Assembly: GCA_016291375.1 (NCBI GenBank)
Contig: JAEEXE010000001.1
Coordinates: forward strand, 91,544-155,543
DNA length: 64,000 bases
From: Butyrivibrio sp.
GTDB lineage: Bacteria; Bacillota; Clostridia; Lachnospirales; Lachnospiraceae
Direction of reading: 5' to 3'
Of this stretch, positions 61,154 through 64,000 are shown piece after piece; the first letter of the stretch is position 1; each line of letters starts with the position of its first letter. Below the pieces are notes generated by a model. It did no database searches and was not told the origin of the DNA. It was given only the letters and a program-made list of their open reading frames with translations. Both the position numbers and the translations under genes were made by a program.

Positions 61154-62233
61154 TTAACCGTAATATTCCTTGTACCACTTTGCAAAACTTCTAAGGCCTT
61201 CTGTAAGTGTGGTTGAAGGCTTGAAACCAAAGTCCTGCTCCAGAGCGGTAACATCTGCATAAGTTACCTCCACATCTCCCGGCTGCATGGGGACAAGTTC
61301 CTTGTGGGAATCAAAATCATAATCCTTAGGAAGAACTTCCGCGGATATAAGTTCTTGCTGTAGTATATCAACAAAATCAAGAAGGTTCACAGGATCGTTA
61401 TTACCTATGTTGTAGACCTTGTACTTAACTCCGTTCTCATTTTCATCAGGAGATTTCTGCATGACATTTATGATGCCTTTGACGATATCATCAACATAAG
61501 TGAAATCTCTTTTGCAATTGCCATAATTAAAGATTTTGATCGTCTCGCCGCCAACCAGCTTATTGGTAAATCCAAAATATGCCATATCCGGTCTGCCTGC
61601 CGGTCCGTATACAGTAAAGAATCTAAGGCCCGTTGATGGAATCCCGTATAATTTGGAATATGAATGTGCCAGTAGTTCGTTGGATTTCTTGGTTGCCGCA
61701 TATAGAGAAACCGGATTGTCAACCTGATCCTCTACGCTGTAAGGAATCTTCTTATTGCTGCCGTATACACTTGAGCTTGATGCGTATATGAGATGAAGAA
61801 CTCCGCTGTAATCAGCATCCTTTTTGTCATATGAATGTCTACAGGCTTCAAGTATATTGTAGAATCCAATGATGTTGGACTCTATATAAGCATCGGGATT
61901 CTCAATTGAATATCTAACTCCTGCCTGTGCTGCAAGATTCACTACAACTTCAGGCTTAAAGCTGTCAAACACTTTATTTATAAGCTCTTTATCAGCGATG
62001 TTTCCTACGATCAGCTTGAATCTGCTCTCATCGCCGCCACAGATGCTGTCTATCTTCTTAAGCCTGTCTTTCTTGATACCCACATCATAATAGTCATTCA
62101 TATTGTCAATTCCGACAATACTGATATCTGCATAGCTTTCAAGAAGCGCAGTCACAAGGTTGGCGCCTATAAATCCGGCGGCACCTGTTACGATTATTCT
62201 TTTACCCTTTAAATCTATATTCTTAGTAAGCAA
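61154..62233 (-). CDS. NAD-dependent sugar epimerase (UDP-glucuronate 4-epimerase-like)
   Basis: 359 residues with the short-chain dehydrogenase nucleotide site TGAAGFIGANL (about 16-26), AAQAGVRYSIENP typical of UDP-glucuronate 4-epimerases, catalytic SSSSVYG and YAATKKSNE (Tyr/Lys), and YGPAGRPDMA. It would convert UDP-GlcA to UDP-GalA or a near relative, in the cytoplasm. Start is TTG at 62233 because no ATG occurs before the glycine motif; only a weak GGTTT ribosome site is seen, so the start is uncertain. Confidence 0.9.
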   Translation of the reverse strand: MLTKNIDLKGKRIIVTGAAGFIGANLVTALLESYADISIVGIDNMNDYYDVGIKKDRLKKIDSICGGDESRFKLIVGNIADKELINKVFDSFKPEVVVNLAAQAGVRYSIENPDAYIESNIIGFYNILEACRHSYDKKDADYSGVLHLIYASSSSVYGSNKKIPYSVEDQVDNPVSLYAATKKSNELLAHSYSKLYGIPSTGLRFFTVYGPAGRPDMAYFGFTNKLVGGETIKIFNYGNCKRDFTYVDDIVKGIINVMQKSPDENENGVKYKVYNIGNNDPVNLLDFVDILQQELISAEVLPKDYDFDSHKELVPMQPGDVEVTYADVTALEQDFGFKPSTTLTEGLRSFAKWYKEYYG

Positions 62234-62281
62234 TGAATAAACCTGTTTCTTTCTATAATAATCCTAGTCTTCGCGAGAAAA

Positions 62282-63748
62282 TCATTTAGCTCCTTTGCCA
62301 AAAAGCACCACGTAAAAGGTTTTGGCAATTATCATAAAGTCCTCTGTAAGGCTCCAGTTGTCAATATATTTAAGATCAAGCTTAACTACATCATCAAAGT
62401 CTTCAATATCACTTCTACCACTAATCTGCCAAAGCCCTGTAAGCCCCGGAGTCATTGAAAGTCTCCTTCTGTAATATCCATTGTATTTCCTAAACTCCTC
62501 AACTGTAGGCGGTCTGGTTCCTACAAGACTCATGTCACCCTTCAATATATTTAGGAACTGAGGTAGCTCATCAAGACTGGTCTTCCTTATAAATGCACCG
62601 ACCTTGGTAATGCGCGGATCATTCTCCATTTTGAACATAAGCCCCTTCATCTGATTCTGAGACTCAAGCTCCTTTTTACGTTCTTCAGCATCAATGTACA
62701 TGGATCTAAATTTATAGATTTTGAAACGTCTTCCATTCTTTCCAACTCTAGTCTGCGAGAAGAACACAGGTCCCGGAGAATCCAGCTTAATTGCAGGTGC
62801 TAGGAACAACGTAACAACACCTGTAAGCAAAAGTCCCACAATCCCTGCAAAAATATCAAACAATCTCTTTATAAATAAGCGTTTATAACTTGTTCTGTTC
62901 ATAGAATAAGTTATAACAGAATAGTCCATAAAATCCTCAAAAGAAGTTCTTGCCTTTCCCATTCCCGGAAGTTCAAGATTGTAATGGGTTGTTATTCCCA
63001 TTTCTTCAAATCCAAGAATTATATCTTTTATATTTTTCTGTGGAATATTGGGGGTATTTATAAACACCTCGTCAAACGGGGCGGTAAGAAGTCTTGAAGT
63101 GATATTATCAATTCCTTGATGAATGTGAACTCCATCTATATACCAATCATCAGAATCCTTTTTTACTTCAGCATTATTCTCGTTGTTAGAATTATCAGCC
63201 TTGTCATCTACTGATGTGGCATATGCCCTCACTATCCTATACCCCAAAAATTCTGCATTAGACGATAATTTTTTGATGGTGCTCTCCATTAAGTCCTTCT
63301 CAGCAACAACAACTACTCTTATAGCATTACTATCACTGGATATAGTCTTTCTGAAAAAGAATTTGAATAAAATCCGGGCAAAATAAGTCATGAAAACATC
63401 TATTACCACGAACCAGAAAACAAACAATCTAGAAAGTATATTAATCCACTGAATAAGGTATATTACAACTACAGATGCCACGATCATAACAGCGATAAAT
63501 CTCACAACGCTTATAAACTCTCGCGCATACCCCCTTACGCAATAATCCCTATTCCAATCTGCAAAATAATTATACACAACACAAAATAGGAGAAAGACCA
63601 CACACACCAAATAGTGCAATGTCTTATCTCCATAATCATTTTTCTCAGCGTATCTTATCAATGAAGCCAACATGAAAGATACAATTATACATATCATGTC
63701 AATTAGCCATAACACGTATGTTTGTAGCGTTCTAAACTTATTATTCAT
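62282..63748 (-). CDS. Priming undecaprenyl-phosphate sugar-phosphate transferase (WcaJ/WbaP type)
   Basis: 488 residues: four N-terminal helices (about 9-28, 45-63, 77-97, 104-122), a CoA-binding-like domain and a C-terminal catalytic domain after a membrane helix (about 300-322). The latter has SPGPVFFSQTRVG, YKFRSMY, RKTSLDELPQFLNI and GLTGLWQISGRS, signatures of polyisoprenyl-phosphate hexose-1-phosphate transferases. It puts the first sugar onto undecaprenyl phosphate. It opens the polysaccharide operon, and its ATG sits only eight bases after a TATAAT, so its transcript may be leaderless. Confidence 0.94.
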   Translation of the reverse strand: MNNKFRTLQTYVLWLIDMICIIVSFMLASLIRYAEKNDYGDKTLHYLVCVVFLLFCVVYNYFADWNRDYCVRGYAREFISVVRFIAVMIVASVVVIYLIQWINILSRLFVFWFVVIDVFMTYFARILFKFFFRKTISSDSNAIRVVVVAEKDLMESTIKKLSSNAEFLGYRIVRAYATSVDDKADNSNNENNAEVKKDSDDWYIDGVHIHQGIDNITSRLLTAPFDEVFINTPNIPQKNIKDIILGFEEMGITTHYNLELPGMGKARTSFEDFMDYSVITYSMNRTSYKRLFIKRLFDIFAGIVGLLLTGVVTLFLAPAIKLDSPGPVFFSQTRVGKNGRRFKIYKFRSMYIDAEERKKELESQNQMKGLMFKMENDPRITKVGAFIRKTSLDELPQFLNILKGDMSLVGTRPPTVEEFRKYNGYYRRRLSMTPGLTGLWQISGRSDIEDFDDVVKLDLKYIDNWSLTEDFMIIAKTFYVVLFGKGAK

Positions 63749-63755
63749 AGTCCGT

Positions 63756-63764
63756 ATTATACCA
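63756..63764 (-). promoter_or_regulatory. Extended -10 promoter of the polysaccharide operon
   Basis: Minus-strand TGGTATAAT lies immediately before the start codon at 63748. The -35 region is weak. Confidence 0.6.
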
Positions 63765-63842
63765 TAAAAGCAAAAGATTTTAGTAATTGATTATATAAAA
63801 AGCCCTCTTCTTAAATCAAAGGAAATATTTTCTTGAAGGCGT

Positions 63843-64000
63843 TTACTGTGTTGCCTTTTTTATCTTTGAACAGTAGATAACTGCGGCGAACACATCAATA
63901 CAGTATATGTAACTGCATACAGCATAAGCAAACGCTTCGCTTTTAGTAAGCTTAGCTTCTTTGTAAGCGCTGATAGCAGCGCACATGCCCACTGTTCCGG
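63843..64000 (-). CDS. C-terminal end of a membrane protein (cut by the window edge)
   Basis: The last 51 codons before a TAA stop are visible on the minus strand. They encode a hydrophobic helix (AYAVCSYIYCIDVFAAVIYC, after AYKEAKLTKSEAF) and a basic tail, SKIKKATQ. It reads as the end of a multi-helix transporter or other membrane protein, but the family cannot be recognised. A 94-base gap with an operon promoter separates it from the priming transferase. Confidence 0.65.
   Translation of the reverse strand, partial: GTVGMCAAISAYKEAKLTKSEAFAYAVCSYIYCIDVFAAVIYCSKIKKATQ

Overview
The window reads as a chromosomal segment of a low-GC, Gram-positive anaerobe of the Lachnospiraceae, most likely close to Butyrivibrio or Pseudobutyrivibrio. 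The reasons are moderate GC, strong Shine-Dalgarno sites with frequent TTG and GTG starts, an infC-rpmI-rplT operon behind an L20-type leader, a B. subtilis-type PurF with four candidate Fe-S cysteines, and a gene cluster that resembles the Lachnospiraceae-associated DUF5716/DUF5717 families. The genus is inference; no 16S gene is present. Almost all genes lie on the minus strand.

Layout. 1-1.2 kb: the 3' end of a chemoreceptor. 1.3-5.8 kb: surE, a DUF3160 lipoprotein and a CapA-like phosphatase. 5.9-8.4 kb: a DUF1858 protein, a TetR regulator and a PepD dipeptidase. 8.5-9.9 kb: the translation operon infC (with a rare ATT start), rpmI, rplT and its attenuator leader. 10-16.3 kb: a flavin reductase-like protein, a small membrane protein, tRNA-Trp, a full chemoreceptor, a cyclophilin, an LprI-like protein and a secreted protein made of four repeats. 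16.4-22.8 kb: metF followed by a MoxR / DUF58 / VWA / VWA / TPR cluster (Bat type). 22.9-25.8 kb: purF-purB. 25.9-33.0 kb: a four-gene operon with a 1197-residue protein, an Hsp70/actin-fold protein, a helical-repeat protein and a coiled-coil membrane protein. This is the best candidate here for an undescribed system.

33.05-33.66 kb holds no convincing gene but a 608-bp imperfect palindrome with perfect 48-bp ends, nested stems, and side hairpins that differ in sequence between the arms yet keep the same fold. 33.8-38.6 kb: a MacAB-like efflux operon (ATPase, adaptor, two tandem permeases) behind a promoter covered by dyad repeats. 38.9-42.4 kb: a GntR-controlled ABC system with a CPBP protease. 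42.5-44.4 kb: a secreted protein with eight 29-30 residue glycine-rich repeats.

44.5-63.7 kb is a cell-surface polysaccharide locus in two transcription units. The upstream unit runs from a priming sugar-phosphate transferase through a UDP-sugar epimerase, FdtA/FdtB-like amino-sugar enzymes, ManC, glycosyltransferases, several large GT-C-like membrane proteins and a radical SAM protein to a strong terminator. The second has two fibronectin-like lipoproteins, a GT2 enzyme and a flippase. Together they could start, build and export a mannose- and amino-deoxysugar-containing glycan. The window ends inside another minus-strand membrane protein gene.
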